Shown: piece by piece, positions 35,520-44,122 of the stretch
Layout: each line of letters begins with the position of its first letter
Numbering within the stretch: position 1 is the first letter of the stretch
NCBI GenBank assembly: GCA_913053875.1
Contig: CAJXGN010000001.1
Span: 248,001 to 312,000, forward strand
Direction: 5' to 3'
Length of the DNA: 64,000 nucleotides
DNA from: an uncultured Agromyces sp.
Lineage (GTDB): Bacteria; Actinomycetota; Actinomycetes; Actinomycetales; Microbacteriaceae
The notes under the pieces: generated by a model
What the model was told of the DNA's origin: nothing
Database searches by the model: none
What the model saw: only the letters and a program-made list of their open reading frames with translations
Made by a program: the position numbers and the translations under genes

Positions 35520-35537
35520 CGCTAACTAGGTTAGCGA
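35519..35537 (-). promoter_or_regulatory. Palindromic operator abutting the MmpL start
   Basis: TCGCTAACTAGGTTAGCGA is a perfect inverted repeat with 8-bp arms and a 3-bp centre. It touches the first base of the ATG and contains a TAACCT (35528-35533, minus strand) that could be the -10 of a leaderless transcript, eight bases before the start. Confidence 0.65.
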
Positions 35538-35610
35538 ATTTTCGGACGGGACGCTTCACCCTGTGCACGATCGCATCTCGTGCACCGGTCCTGCGACCGC
35601 AGGCTTCGGC

Positions 35611-35874
35611 TCAGGCGCCGCCGACGGGTGCGCCGTGGCCGGCCTGCACGTCGCGGATCCGGGCGAGGACCTGGTCGCGGATGTGCTCGGGTGCCTGTTC
35701 GCGACACGCGCGCTTGACGGCATCCGTCAGCACCTGCCCGACCCGCAGCTCGCTCGAGCAGTCCTCGCAGTGGGCCATGTGCTCGCGGATGTCGGCGGCG
35801 TCCTCCTTGCACAGCTCGTCGTGCAGGTACTCCTCGAGCTCCGCCTTGGCCTTCTCGCAGCCGCAGTCGCTCAT
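35611..35874 (-). CDS. rsrA: Zinc-containing anti-sigma factor (RsrA/RshA type)
   Basis: 87 residues. The ZAS motif is H32-x3-C36-x2-C39 (HMAHCEDC) with Cys6 as the likely fourth zinc ligand, matching C11/H37/C41/C44 of Streptomyces RsrA; Cys4 and Cys22 are extra. In the reduced state it binds SigR; oxidation forms a disulfide, releases zinc and frees SigR. Its ATG overlaps the sigR stop (ATGA), giving coupled synthesis of both. Confidence 0.92.
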   Translation of the reverse strand: MSDCGCEKAKAELEEYLHDELCKEDAADIREHMAHCEDCSSELRVGQVLTDAVKRACREQAPEHIRDQVLARIRDVQAGHGAPVGGA

Positions 35875-36506
35875 CGCTTCCTCCCCGTGCGCGGTGCCGA
35901 CGGCTGCACGGCGAAGCCGCGCTCGCCCGCGTAGTCGGCCAGGAGCTCGCGGAGCAGGCGCCTGCCACGGTGCAGGCGGCTCATCACGGTCCCGATCGGT
36001 GTGTGCATCATGTCGGCGATCTCCTGGTACGAGAACCCCTCCACGTCGGCGAAGTAGACGGCGAGGCGGAAGTCCTCGGGCAGGGACTGCAGGGCGTCCT
36101 TGACCGCGCTGTCGGGCAGGTGGTCGATCGCCTCGGCCTCCGCCGACCGGCTCGAGCGTGCGGTCGTCGACTCGGCGCCCCCGAGCTGCCAGTCCTCGAG
36201 GTCGTCGATCGCCGACTGGAACGGCTCGCGCTGCTTCTTGCGGTACGTGTTGATGTAGGTGTTGGTGAGGATGCGGTACAGCCACGCCTTCAGGTTCGTG
36301 CCCTGGGTGAACTGCGCGAACGCCGCATAGGCCTTCGCGAACGTCTCCTGCACGAGGTCCTGCGCGTCCGCCGGGTTCTTGGTCATGCGCAGGGCCGCGC
36401 CGTAGAGCTGGTCGAGGAACGGGAGGGCCTGCTCCTCGAAGAGCGCCCCCAGGTCCGCCTCGGCCGGCTCGGCGCCGCGTGCGCCACCGCTGGTGTCGGT
36501 TGCCAT
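35871..36506 (-). CDS. sigR: Thiol-stress ECF sigma factor SigR/SigH
   Basis: 211 residues from ATG 36506. Region 2: [59 protein letters not shown] (given here as adjoining pieces of one helix bundle) typical of the SigR subgroup; region 4: [20 protein letters not shown] then [20 protein letters not shown]. It directs transcription of thioredoxin and other redox genes. TAGGAT (36515-36520) eight bases before this ATG would give the leaderless short form. An in-frame ATG at 36572 with AGGGG upstream would add 22 residues, downstream of a SigR-type autopromoter. Confidence 0.93.
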   Translation of the reverse strand: MATDTSGGARGAEPAEADLGALFEEQALPFLDQLYGAALRMTKNPADAQDLVQETFAKAYAAFAQFTQGTNLKAWLYRILTNTYINTYRKKQREPFQSAIDDLEDWQLGGAESTTARSSRSAEAEAIDHLPDSAVKDALQSLPEDFRLAVYFADVEGFSYQEIADMMHTPIGTVMSRLHRGRRLLRELLADYAGERGFAVQPSAPRTGRKR

Positions 36507-36514
36507 CGCGCGCC

Positions 36515-36520
36515 ATCCTA
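36515..36520 (-). promoter_or_regulatory. Constitutive-type -10 of sigR
   Basis: TAGGAT on the coding strand, eight bases before the sigR ATG; it lies within the coding region of the extended SigR form. A GTGGAC at 16 bases is a poor -35. Confidence 0.4.
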
Positions 36521-36611
36521 GGGCGTCCGCCTGAGCGTCCACGGAACGCGGCTCCACGAGCACGGGCACCATGCACTCCCCTTTCCGGACACCACCACCG
36601 ACTACCCTGAT

Positions 36612-36637
36612 AACCGATGCAGATCACCCCGTATTCC
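36612..36637 (-). promoter_or_regulatory. SigR-dependent autopromoter inside the aroA start
   Basis: Coding strand GGAAT (36633-36637), exactly 18 bases, then GTT (36612-36614): the full SigR/SigH consensus GGAAT-N18-GTT. It would start RNA near 36603 and place the upstream ATG (36572) about 30 bases into the message. Confidence 0.75.
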
Positions 36638-37999
36638 GCGCCCGAGTTCGACCCGTACGGCGACGACGACCCGCTCGCCCCGGGCGACGGCTCGTGGGCC
36701 GCGCCGGTCGCCGCCGGGCCGCTCGACGCGAGCCTGCAGGTGCCCGGGTCGAAGTCGCTCACCAACCGCGAACTCGTGCTCGCGGCGCTCGCCGACGGGC
36801 CCGGGCTGCTGCGGGCGCCGCTGGCCTCGCGCGACACCGACCTCATGGTCGAGGGGCTGCGCGCGCTCGGCGCGAGCATCGAGCACGTACCCGGCGACGG
36901 CGCGTTCGGCGACGACCTTCGGGTGACCCCGCCCGACGAGCTCTTCGGCTCCACCACGATCGACTGCGGACTGGCCGGCACCGTCATGCGCTTCCTGCCG
37001 CCCGTCGCGGCCCTCGCGCTCGGCCCGACGACGTTCGACGGCGACGCGGCCGCCCGCCGCCGCCCCATGGGCGGCATCATCGACGGGCTCCGCGGGCTCG
37101 GCGTCGACCTCGACGACGACCGCCGCGGGGCGCTCCCGTTCACCGTGCACGGCACCGGCCGCGTGGGCGGCGGCGTGCTGTCGATCGACGCGTCCGCGTC
37201 GAGCCAGTTCGTCTCGGGACTGCTGCTCGCTGCCGCGCGCTTCGACGACGGCCTCGTGCTCCGCCACACGGGCGAGCGGCTGCCCAGCCTGCCCCACATC
37301 GAGATGACCGTCGACGCGCTCGCCGCGCGCGGGGTGCCCGTCGAGCAGCCCGAGACCGGCACCTGGCGGGTCGCCCCCGGCCCCATCGCGGCACGCGACG
37401 TGGCGATCGAACCCGACCTCTCCAACGCCGCCCCGTTCCTGTGCGCCGCGGTCGCGGCCGGCGGCAGCGTCTCGATCACGGGCTGGCCGGAGACCACGAC
37501 CCAGGTCGGCGCCCGCCTCGTCGACCTCATCCCCCGGTTCGGTGCGACCGTGCGGCGCGACGGCGACCGGGTGACCGTCTCCGGCGACGGGAGCATCCGC
37601 GGCGTGCGACTCGACCTCGGCGAGGCGGGCGAGCTCGTGCCGAACCTCGCCGCACTCGCCGCGCTCGCCGACGAGCCGAGCGAGTTCACCGGCATCGGCC
37701 ACATCCGCCACCACGAGACCGACCGCATCGCGGCGCTCGCGGCCGAGTTCCAGGCGCTCGGCGGACGCGTGACCGAGCTCGACGACGGGCTGCGCTTCGA
37801 GCCCGGCGACCTCGCCGGCGGACCGTGGCGCGCGTACGAGGACCACCGCATGGCCACGACCGGCGCGATCGTCGGCCTGCGCGTGCCCGGCGTGCGGGTG
37901 GACGACATCGGCTCGACCGCGAAGACGCTGCCCCAGTTCCCCGAGCTGTGGGCGACGATGCTCGCCGGCACGACCCCGCGGGGCGACGCGTCGGCATGA
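36617..37999 (+). CDS. aroA: 3-phosphoshikimate 1-carboxyvinyltransferase (EPSP synthase)
   Basis: 460 residues. Conserved sites: [29 protein letters not shown] (the phosphoenolpyruvate loop, here with L for the usual N), [27 protein letters not shown] and [14 protein letters not shown]. It joins shikimate 3-phosphate and PEP in the shikimate pathway. A 40-residue N-terminal extension is usual in actinobacteria. ATG 36617 is preceded by TACCCT (36603-36608) and no ribosome site. It overlaps rsgA by four bases, the same pairing as in mycobacteria. Confidence 0.95.
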   Translation: MQITPYSAPEFDPYGDDDPLAPGDGSWAAPVAAGPLDASLQVPGSKSLTNRELVLAALADGPGLLRAPLASRDTDLMVEGLRALGASIEHVPGDGAFGDDLRVTPPDELFGSTTIDCGLAGTVMRFLPPVAALALGPTTFDGDAAARRRPMGGIIDGLRGLGVDLDDDRRGALPFTVHGTGRVGGGVLSIDASASSQFVSGLLLAAARFDDGLVLRHTGERLPSLPHIEMTVDALAARGVPVEQPETGTWRVAPGPIAARDVAIEPDLSNAAPFLCAAVAAGGSVSITGWPETTTQVGARLVDLIPRFGATVRRDGDRVTVSGDGSIRGVRLDLGEAGELVPNLAALAALADEPSEFTGIGHIRHHETDRIAALAAEFQALGGRVTELDDGLRFEPGDLAGGPWRAYEDHRMATTGAIVGLRVPGVRVDDIGSTAKTLPQFPELWATMLAGTTPRGDASA

Positions 38000-39060
38000 G
38001 CTGGTGGGACACGGACGACGACGAGGACGACGAGTACGACCTCGACGAGTCGGATGTCCGCGTCCGACCCAACCCGAAGGCCAACCGGCCCCGCACCAAG
38101 GTGCGACCCGAGCACGCCGACGCGGTGATCGGGCGCGTGCTGGGCGTCGACCGCGGCCGGTACGCGGTGCTCGTCGACGCGGACGCCGACGACGAGCACG
38201 AGGTCACCGCGACCCGCGCCCGCGAGCTGCGCCGCAACGCCATCGCGACCGGCGACGCCGTCGACGTCGTCGGCGACACGACCGGCGACGAGGGCACGCT
38301 CGCACGCATCGTGCGCGTGCGCGGGCGGAGCACCCTGCTGCGTCGGTCGGCCGACGACACCGACCGCGTCGAGCGGGTCATCGTGGCCAACGCCGACCAG
38401 CTGCTCATCGTCGTCGCCGCGGCCGACCCCGAACCGCGCACGCGCCTCGTCGACCGGTACCTGGTCGCCGCGTACGACGCCGGCATCCGTCCACTGCTGT
38501 GCGTCACCAAGGCCGACCTCGCCGACCCGGCGCCGTTCCTCGCGAACTTCGCCGGGCTCGACATCCCGACGTTCACGAGCCGCCGCGGCGCGATGCCGCT
38601 CGGCGAGATCGCCGCGGCGCTCGTCGGGCACCGCACCGTGCTCGTCGGGCACTCGGGCGTCGGCAAGTCCACGCTCGTGAACGCGCTCGTGCCGAGCGCC
38701 GACCGGGCCACCGGCCACGTGAACGTCGTCACCGGGCGAGGGCGCCACACGTCCTCGTCGACGGTGTCGCTGCGCGTCGAGACCGGACCGGGCACCGCGC
38801 TCGGGGGCGAACCGGGTCGCGGGTGGGTGATCGACACCCCGGGCATCCGCTCGTTCGGGCTCGGGCACGTCGACCCCGACAACATCCTCCGGTCCTTCAC
38901 CGACCTCTCGGAGATCGCCGAGGGCTGCCCCCGCGGCTGCACGCACCTGCCCGACGCCCCCGACTGCGCGCTCGACGACGCGGTCGCCGCCGGCCGTCTC
39001 GGGGACATCGGCCGGGCCCGCCTGGACTCGCTCCGGCGGCTGCTCGCGACCTTCGCCTGA
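37996..39060 (+). CDS. rsgA: Ribosome small-subunit GTPase RsgA
   Basis: 354 residues. A very acidic start (DTDDDEDDEYDLDESD), an OB-fold (VIGRVLGVDRGRYAVLVDAD), then a circularly permuted GTPase: VTKADL (G4) precedes GHSGVGKST (G1, about 217-225) and DTPGIRSFGL (G3). The C-terminal zinc site is in GCPRGCTHLPDAPDC. It assists late 30S maturation. ATG overlaps the aroA stop (ATGA). Confidence 0.94.
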   Translation: MSWWDTDDDEDDEYDLDESDVRVRPNPKANRPRTKVRPEHADAVIGRVLGVDRGRYAVLVDADADDEHEVTATRARELRRNAIATGDAVDVVGDTTGDEGTLARIVRVRGRSTLLRRSADDTDRVERVIVANADQLLIVVAAADPEPRTRLVDRYLVAAYDAGIRPLLCVTKADLADPAPFLANFAGLDIPTFTSRRGAMPLGEIAAALVGHRTVLVGHSGVGKSTLVNALVPSADRATGHVNVVTGRGRHTSSSTVSLRVETGPGTALGGEPGRGWVIDTPGIRSFGLGHVDPDNILRSFTDLSEIAEGCPRGCTHLPDAPDCALDDAVAAGRLGDIGRARLDSLRRLLATFA

Positions 39061-39141
39061 GCCGCCGCACGTTCACGGGGCGTTCACCGCGCGTTCAGCC
39101 TGAGTCGGCGTCCGTTCGCCCGGCCTCGCTACCGTCGCAGC

Positions 39142-39903
39142 GTGGTGGATGAGCAGACGGACGACGCACGCGTGCGCACGGCGCTGCTCCGGGGCATCCG
39201 TCGCGGCACCTGGGAGGTGGGCACCCGCCTGCCGAGCGAATCGGAGCTCTGCGCGACCCTCGACGCGAACCGGGGGCAGCTGCGTCGCGTGCTCGCCGGG
39301 CTGCGCGCCGACGGCATCGTCGCGGGCGGACGCGGACGGCCGCCCGTGGTGCGCAGCACCGTGCCGGTGCGCGCGTTCGAGACCTTCGTGCCGTTCTCCC
39401 GCTGGGCCGAGTCGATCGGCCAGGTGCCCGGGCAGCGCACGCTCGAGGTCGTGCGGCGCCCGGCCCAGGAGGGCGAGGCGCGCATGCTGGGCATCGCGGT
39501 CGAGACCCCCGTCGTGGCGGTCACCCGGGTGCGGTCGCTCGACGACCGGCCCGCGATGCTCGAGCGCTCGTGCTTCCCGGTCGAGTCCGGGCGCACCCTG
39601 CTGCACGCCGACCTCGACCAGGGCTCGGTGCACGACCGGCTCATCGCCGCCGGCGTGCGCCTGGTCACCGCGCGGCACCTCATCGACGCGGTCGCCGCGA
39701 GCGGACTGGAGGCAGAGACCCTCGGGGTCGAGACGGGCTCCCCGATCCTCCGCGAGCGCCGGGTCGTGCGCGACGACCGCGGCGTCGCCGTCGAGTTCGC
39801 CGACGAACGCTACCGGCCCGAGGCCGCACGGTTCTCGATCGAGCACCCGGTGCTCGCGCTCGGCCGGGAGGCCGCCTCCGCCTCACCTACGATGGACGCA
39901 TGA
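39142..39903 (+). CDS. GntR-family regulator with UTRA domain (HutC subfamily)
   Basis: 253 residues. Winged helix (RTALLRGIRRGTWEVGTRLP, SESELCATLDANRGQLRRVL, LRADGIVAGGRGRPPVV) then a UTRA effector domain from about residue 80 (VETPVVAVTRVRSLDDRPAM, RHLIDAVAASGLEAE, ERRVVRDDRGVAVEFADERY). HutC proteins sense small metabolites; the ligand is unknown. GTG start six bases after TACCGT (39130-39135). Its stop overlaps bcp (ATGA), and a second -10 (TACGAT, 39888-39893) inside its end could transcribe bcp alone. Confidence 0.87.
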   Translation: MVDEQTDDARVRTALLRGIRRGTWEVGTRLPSESELCATLDANRGQLRRVLAGLRADGIVAGGRGRPPVVRSTVPVRAFETFVPFSRWAESIGQVPGQRTLEVVRRPAQEGEARMLGIAVETPVVAVTRVRSLDDRPAMLERSCFPVESGRTLLHADLDQGSVHDRLIAAGVRLVTARHLIDAVAASGLEAETLGVETGSPILRERRVVRDDRGVAVEFADERYRPEAARFSIEHPVLALGREAASASPTMDA

Positions 39904-40382
39904 CCGACGCCGTCCGACTCGCCCCCGGGGATGCCGCCCCCGACTTCACCCTCGACGACCAGACCGGCTCGCCGGTCACACTCTCCGATCTCCGCGGCGA
40001 GCGGGTCGTGCTGTACTTTTACCCGGCGGCCATGACCCCCGGCTGCACCACCGAGGCGTGCGACTTCCGCGACAGCCTGGAGTCGCTATCGGCCGCAGGC
40101 GTGCGCGTCGTCGGCGTCTCGAAGGACGAGATCCCCGCGCTCGCGGAGTTCGCCGAGCGCGACGGGCTCACGTTCCCGCTGCTGAGCGACCCCGACCACG
40201 CGGTGCAGGAGGCGTACGGCGCCTGGGGCGAGAAGCAGAACTACGGGCGCACCGTCGTGGGCTCGATCCGCTCGACGTTCGTGATCGACGCCGACGGGCG
40301 CATCGAGCAGGCCATGTACAACGTCAAGGCCACCGGGCACGTGGCGCGCGTGCGCCGCGAGTTGGGCGTCGACGCCGCGTAG
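39900..40382 (+). CDS. bcp: Thioredoxin-dependent peroxiredoxin, Bcp/PrxQ type
   Basis: 160 residues. Peroxidatic Cys49 and resolving Cys54 in MTPGCTTEACDFRD, the five-residue spacing of 2-Cys PrxQ; VVLYFYPAAMTPGC and GSIRSTFVIDADGRI are family segments. It reduces peroxides using thioredoxin. TACGAT lies six bases before the ATG, so a private leaderless promoter is likely besides read-through from the overlapping GntR gene. Confidence 0.93.
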   Translation: MTDAVRLAPGDAAPDFTLDDQTGSPVTLSDLRGERVVLYFYPAAMTPGCTTEACDFRDSLESLSAAGVRVVGVSKDEIPALAEFAERDGLTFPLLSDPDHAVQEAYGAWGEKQNYGRTVVGSIRSTFVIDADGRIEQAMYNVKATGHVARVRRELGVDAA

Positions 40383-40397
40383 TCGCCGACCGCGCGC

Positions 40398-40877
40398 TCA
40401 GTCCTCGGCCGTCACGACCGGGCGCGCGAAGCACGCCGCGACCGGCGGGAGCAGCAGCAGCACGATCACGACGATCGCGGGCGCCAGCAGCGCCCAGCCC
40501 ACGTCGGGGCGTGCGAACAGGCCCTGGAACGAGCCCACCGCGACGGCGAGCTGCAGCAGCTGCCACGTGATGGCGCCGCCCCGCGACCACGGCGCGCGCC
40601 GAGCGGCCGCGACGGCGACCGCGACGACCCACGTCGCGCCGATCGCGGAGACCGCGGTCAGGGCGAGCCCGCTGGCCAGCGACGACGGCTCGTCGACCAG
40701 GAGCTCGAGCACGAGCCACGCGGTCACGCCGACCATGAGGGCGGCCTCGGCGAACAGCAGCACCGTCACGACGACCAGCGCGGCGCGCACGCCCGGGCTC
40801 ACCCGGACGGTTCCGGACCCCGAATCCTCTTCAGCATTCACAGCGATATCCCATGCACGACTATTGATCTGCGTCAC
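40398..40877 (-). CDS. Four-span membrane protein, unknown function
   Basis: 159 residues from GTG 40877 (GTG 40841 is an alternative with a 12-residue shorter start). Four hydrophobic spans: ALVVVTVLLFAEAALMVGV, LALTAVSAIGATWVVAVAV, WQLLQLAVAVGSFQGLF and APAIVVIVLLLLPPVAACF. No motif recognised. Its stop is 15 bases from the convergent bcp stop. The start region holds a CRP-like site and is divergent from whiB1. Confidence 0.65.
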   Translation of the reverse strand: MTQINSRAWDIAVNAEEDSGSGTVRVSPGVRAALVVVTVLLFAEAALMVGVTAWLVLELLVDEPSSLASGLALTAVSAIGATWVVAVAVAAARRAPWSRGGAITWQLLQLAVAVGSFQGLFARPDVGWALLAPAIVVIVLLLLPPVAACFARPVVTAED

Positions 40878-40878
40878 A
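40863..40878. promoter_or_regulatory. CRP/GlxR-like half-conserved site
   Basis: On the minus strand TGTGACGCAGATCAAT matches TGTGA-N6-TCACA in the whole left half and three bases of the right half. It lies about 170 bases upstream of whiB1, whose M. tuberculosis counterpart is controlled by a CRP protein. Confidence 0.35.
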
Positions 40879-40910
40879 CACTATGCGAGCATTTACAGGG
40901 CCGAGTTGAC

Positions 40911-40928
40911 GCTCACAGGGACGTGAGC
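40911..40928. promoter_or_regulatory. Inverted repeat upstream of whiB1
   Basis: GCTCAC-AGGGAC-GTGAGC, perfect 6-bp arms with a 6-bp spacer, 116 bases before the whiB1 ATG and just downstream of a TTGACG (40906-40911). A possible -10 (TACCTT, 40945-40950) follows. Confidence 0.45.
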
Positions 40929-41043
40929 CGGTCGCATTCGATCCTACCTTCCTGCGACTCGGCCTTCCCCCACAAGCAGTACCGCCGACACGGCCGCGTC
41001 CCACGCGAGTTGCTGCGCACGCACACACGCAAGGAGCACCCCC

Positions 41044-41292
41044 ATGGATTGGCGCGACAAGGCCGCCTGCCTGACCGCAGACCCCGAACTGTTCTTCCCG
41101 GTCGGCAACACCGGTCCCGCGATCGACCAGATCGAGAAGGCGAAGGCCGTCTGCGGCCGCTGCACCGTGACCGAGCTCTGCCTCCAGTACGCCCTCGAGA
41201 CCGGCCAGGACTCGGGTGTCTGGGGCGGCCTCAGCGAAGACGAGCGCCGCGCCCTGAAGCGCCGCGCCGCCCGCGCCCGCCGCGCCTCCTAG
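41044..41292 (+). CDS. whiB1: WhiB1 iron-sulfur transcription factor
   Basis: 82 residues. Four cluster-binding cysteines Cys9, Cys37, Cys40 and Cys46, the GVWGG turn (58-62), then LSEDERRALKRRAARARR, the basic DNA-binding tail. MDWRDKAAC... and PELFFPVGNTGPA are nearly the mycobacterial WhiB1 sequence. WhiB1 carries a nitric-oxide-sensitive 4Fe-4S cluster, binds the primary sigma factor and is essential in M. tuberculosis. AAGGAG (41031-41036) sits seven bases before the ATG. Neighbour pdtaS is the same as in mycobacteria. Confidence 0.95.
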   Translation: MDWRDKAACLTADPELFFPVGNTGPAIDQIEKAKAVCGRCTVTELCLQYALETGQDSGVWGGLSEDERRALKRRAARARRAS

Positions 41293-41310
41293 CCTCCGCG
41301 CACCGCGCGC

Positions 41311-41347
41311 ACGACGCCCGCCCGCCGCGAATCGCGGCGGGCGTCGT
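41311..41347. terminator. Bidirectional hairpin between whiB1 and pdtaS
   Basis: ACGACGCCCGCC..GCGA pairs with TCGCGGCGGGCGTCGT, a 15-16-bp stem with a four-base bulge and AAT loop, in the gap between convergent genes. Confidence 0.7.
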
Positions 41348-42840
41348 CATGCCTGGGTGATCCAGCGCATCGGCACCGAGATCGTCACCTCGGTGCCCGC
41401 CCCGACGACCGTGTGCCAGTCGATCGTGCCGCCGAGCTCGCCCTGGATGAGCGTGCGGACGATCTGCGTGCCGAGCCCCTCGCCCACCTTGCCCTCGGGC
41501 AGGCCCGAGCCGGTGTCGCGCACCTCGACGGTAAGCGTGTCGGTCGTGCGCTCGGCGGTGATCTCGACGTCGCCCTCCTGGCCGTCGAGTCCGTGCTCGA
41601 CGGCGTTCGTGACGAGCTCCGTCAGCGCGAGCGCGAGCGGCGTCGCGTAGGCGCTCGGCAGCACGCCGAACGTGCCGGTGCGCTTCGGGTGCGCGGTCGT
41701 GTTGTGCGCCGCCGCGACCTCGGCGACGAGCAGCAGCGCCCGGTCGAACACCTGGTCGAAGTCGACGTTCTGGCTGAGCCCCTCCGAGAGGGTGTCGTGG
41801 ACGACCGCGATCGCGCCGACGCGCCGCATCGCCTGGGTGAGCGCCGTGCGCGCCTCCTCGGAGTGCGTGCGCCGCGCCTGGATGCGCAGCAGTGATGCGA
41901 CGGTCTGCAGGTTGTTCTTCACCCGGTGGTGGATCTCGCGGATCGTCGCGTCCTTGGTGATGAGCTCCTGCTCCTGGTGGCGCATCTCGGTCACGTCGCG
42001 GCAGAGCACGATCGCGCCGACCCGTTCGCCCCGGTGCCGCAGCGGGATCGCCCGGAGCGTGACCGTGACCCCCTTCGACTCGATGTCGGTGCGCCACGGC
42101 GCGCGACCGGTCACCACGAGCGGCAGCGACTCGTCGACCTCGAGCCGCCCCGCGAGCAGGCGCGTGGTCACCTCGGCCAGCGACTCCGACTCGAGCTCCT
42201 CGGCGAAGCCCATGCGGTAGAACGCCGACAGCGCGTTGGGGCTCGCGAAGGTCGTGACGCCGTCCATGTCGAGCCTGATCAGGCCGTCGGATGCCCGGGG
42301 TGCGCCGCGACGCGGGCCCGAGGGCGCGCCGAGGTCGGGGAAGTCGCCCGACGCGATCATCGCGAACAGCTCGTCCGCGCAGTCGTTGAACGTGAGCTCC
42401 TGGCGACTGGGCGTGCGCGACTGGCTGAGGTTCGAGTGACGCGTGAGCACCGCGATGGGCCGCTCGGAGACCTCGGGGCCGCTCGTCTGCAGGCGCCGCT
42501 TCACGGGCACGGCGCGCATGCGGGTGGGCATCTCCTCGTACCAGTCGAGGGCCGAGGAGTCGACGACCTCGCCGGTGTCGTAGGCGCGGGTCACGAGGTC
42601 GCGCCAGTCCTCCTTGACCTGCTGGCCGACGAAGTCGCGGTAGAACAGCGTCGCCGCACCCGACGGGCGCGCGTGCGCGACGGCGACGAACGGGGCGTCC
42701 GCTCCCGGCGTCCAGAGCACGATGTCGGCGAACGCGAGGTCCGCCAGGAGTTGGAGGTCGCCCACGAGCATGTGCAGCCAGTCGAGGTCCTCCCTGCTGC
42801 TGCGACCCTGGGCGAGAACGAGATCACTGAGCGTCGACAC
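41347..42840 (-). CDS. pdtaS: Cytosolic sensor histidine kinase PdtaS (HisKA_2)
   Basis: 497 residues without membrane spans. GAF-like domain (about 10-155), PAS domain (about 185-295, ending IVLCRDVTEMRHQEQEL), then a HisKA_2 dimerisation motif IREIHHRVKNNLQTVASLL with His304/305, and an HATPase (ELVTNAVEHGLDG, VRDTGSGLPEG, GLGTQIVRTL). Its partner PdtaR, an RNA-binding ANTAR regulator, is encoded elsewhere, as in mycobacteria where the kinase is Rv3220c beside whiB1. GTG start; TACGCT (42848-42853) lies seven bases before it. Confidence 0.92.
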   Translation of the reverse strand: MSTLSDLVLAQGRSSREDLDWLHMLVGDLQLLADLAFADIVLWTPGADAPFVAVAHARPSGAATLFYRDFVGQQVKEDWRDLVTRAYDTGEVVDSSALDWYEEMPTRMRAVPVKRRLQTSGPEVSERPIAVLTRHSNLSQSRTPSRQELTFNDCADELFAMIASGDFPDLGAPSGPRRGAPRASDGLIRLDMDGVTTFASPNALSAFYRMGFAEELESESLAEVTTRLLAGRLEVDESLPLVVTGRAPWRTDIESKGVTVTLRAIPLRHRGERVGAIVLCRDVTEMRHQEQELITKDATIREIHHRVKNNLQTVASLLRIQARRTHSEEARTALTQAMRRVGAIAVVHDTLSEGLSQNVDFDQVFDRALLLVAEVAAAHNTTAHPKRTGTFGVLPSAYATPLALALTELVTNAVEHGLDGQEGDVEITAERTTDTLTVEVRDTGSGLPEGKVGEGLGTQIVRTLIQGELGGTIDWHTVVGAGTEVTISVPMRWITQA

Positions 42841-42856
42841 GAGTCCCAGCGTACTT

Positions 42857-42880
42857 CCGCGCGTCGTGCCCGACGCGCGG
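42857..42880 (-). terminator. Hairpin downstream of the TadZ-like gene
   Basis: Perfect 10-bp stem CCGCGCGTCG (42857-42866) / CGACGCGCGG (42871-42880) with loop TGCC, in the 60-base gap before pdtaS. Confidence 0.65.
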
Positions 42881-42900
42881 CGCGGGGCGCGCGTGCCCGG

Positions 42901-44121
42901 TCAGGCGCGCGCGAGCAGTCCGCGACGGCGGCGCGGCGGCGCCGCGGCCGAGGGCGAGAGTCGTTCGGCGAGCCCGCGCACGCCGGTCGCGAGCGGCGAG
43001 CGGGGGGCGACCTCGAGGAGCGGGCGGGCGGCGAGCAGCGCCGCATCCGCCCCGCGGCGGTCGTCGGGCAGCAGCGTCGCATCCGAGATGCCGGCGAGGC
43101 GCTGCAGGGCGTGCCGGGCCTGTCCGCCCGGGTCGAGGCCGAGCACGGACGCGCGCACGCGGTTCACCACGGGGCGCACCCGCGAGGCTTCCGTGAACTC
43201 GAGCAGGTCGGCGTAGCCGCGCACGAGCCGGGCGAGGCCGACCGCGTCGGCCTGCCCCACGGCGACCGTGCGGTCGGCGACCTCGACCGCCGCGACCGTC
43301 GCCGCGTTCCGGCGCGGCGCGAACACGTCGGTCGAGAGCTCCTCGTCGCGCTCGAGGCAGAACCCCGTGTCGACGACCACGACGTCGACCCACCCGCGGA
43401 GCGCCTCGAGCACCGCGGCGACGCGATCGGCCGCGAGCTCGGGCCAGCGACGGGTGCCGGCGAGCCCGCTGAGCACCCGGAACGAGCCGCCGGGCGCGGT
43501 GTGGTGCTGCGCGAGGCGGTCGAGCTCGCCCTGGTCGAGCGCGTCCGATCCGGCCAGGCGGCAGGCCGCCGCGAAGCCCGGCGCGGCGTCGAGCAGCCCG
43601 AGCTGGGGCGCGACCGCTCCCCCGTACGCGTCGGCGTCGACCAGTGCGACCGAACGACCCGCGTGCGCGTACGCCGCCGCGAGGTTCACCGCGAGCGTGG
43701 TGCGCCCGGGCGCGCCCGTCGGGCCCCAGACCGCGAGCACGGTGCCGCGCCGCGTCGCGGGCCCGCGCGGCGCCTCCGCGACGGCGGCGCCGCCCTGCAC
43801 CAGCGGCTCGACCTCGTCCCACCCGGCGGTCGCGTCGACGACCTCGAGCAGGCCGACGTGGCGGGCGTGGTGGCGATCCAGGTCGTTGGCGGCGAGCGCG
43901 ACCACGCGCACGCCCCGCTCGTCGCAGGCCGCCAGGAGGTCGCGGCCGAGCGTCGCGCGCCCCGCACCGACCAGCACCACCTCCGGCGCGAGCGCATCGA
44001 TCGAGCCGAGCAGCTCGCGGGCGCTGACGAGGCGAGCGACCACGACGTGGCCGTGCTCCACGATGTCGGCGAGCAGCCGGTCCTCGAGCTCGTGCCCGAG
44101 GACGAGCGCGATGCGCGCCAC
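42901..44121 (-). CDS. TadZ/CpaE-like MinD-family ATPase with altered Walker A
   Basis: 406 residues from GTG 44121. A receiver-like domain (about 1-110; IALVLGHELEDRLLADIVEHG, VLVGAGRATLG) precedes a MinD/ParA domain (VLAVWGPTGAPGRTTLAVNL, SVALVDADAYGG, VDVVVVDTGFCLE). In the Walker A motif the invariant GKT lysine is Arg140 and the ParA signature lysine is Pro134, so normal ATP hydrolysis is doubtful. Family members localise Flp/Tad pilus machines. No tadA, tadB, tadC or pilin gene is nearby. One base separates it from the SAF gene. Confidence 0.8.
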   Translation of the reverse strand: MARIALVLGHELEDRLLADIVEHGHVVVARLVSARELLGSIDALAPEVVLVGAGRATLGRDLLAACDERGVRVVALAANDLDRHHARHVGLLEVVDATAGWDEVEPLVQGGAAVAEAPRGPATRRGTVLAVWGPTGAPGRTTLAVNLAAAYAHAGRSVALVDADAYGGAVAPQLGLLDAAPGFAAACRLAGSDALDQGELDRLAQHHTAPGGSFRVLSGLAGTRRWPELAADRVAAVLEALRGWVDVVVVDTGFCLERDEELSTDVFAPRRNAATVAAVEVADRTVAVGQADAVGLARLVRGYADLLEFTEASRVRPVVNRVRASVLGLDPGGQARHALQRLAGISDATLLPDDRRGADAALLAARPLLEVAPRSPLATGVRGLAERLSPSAAAPPRRRRGLLARA

Positions 44122-44122
44122 C

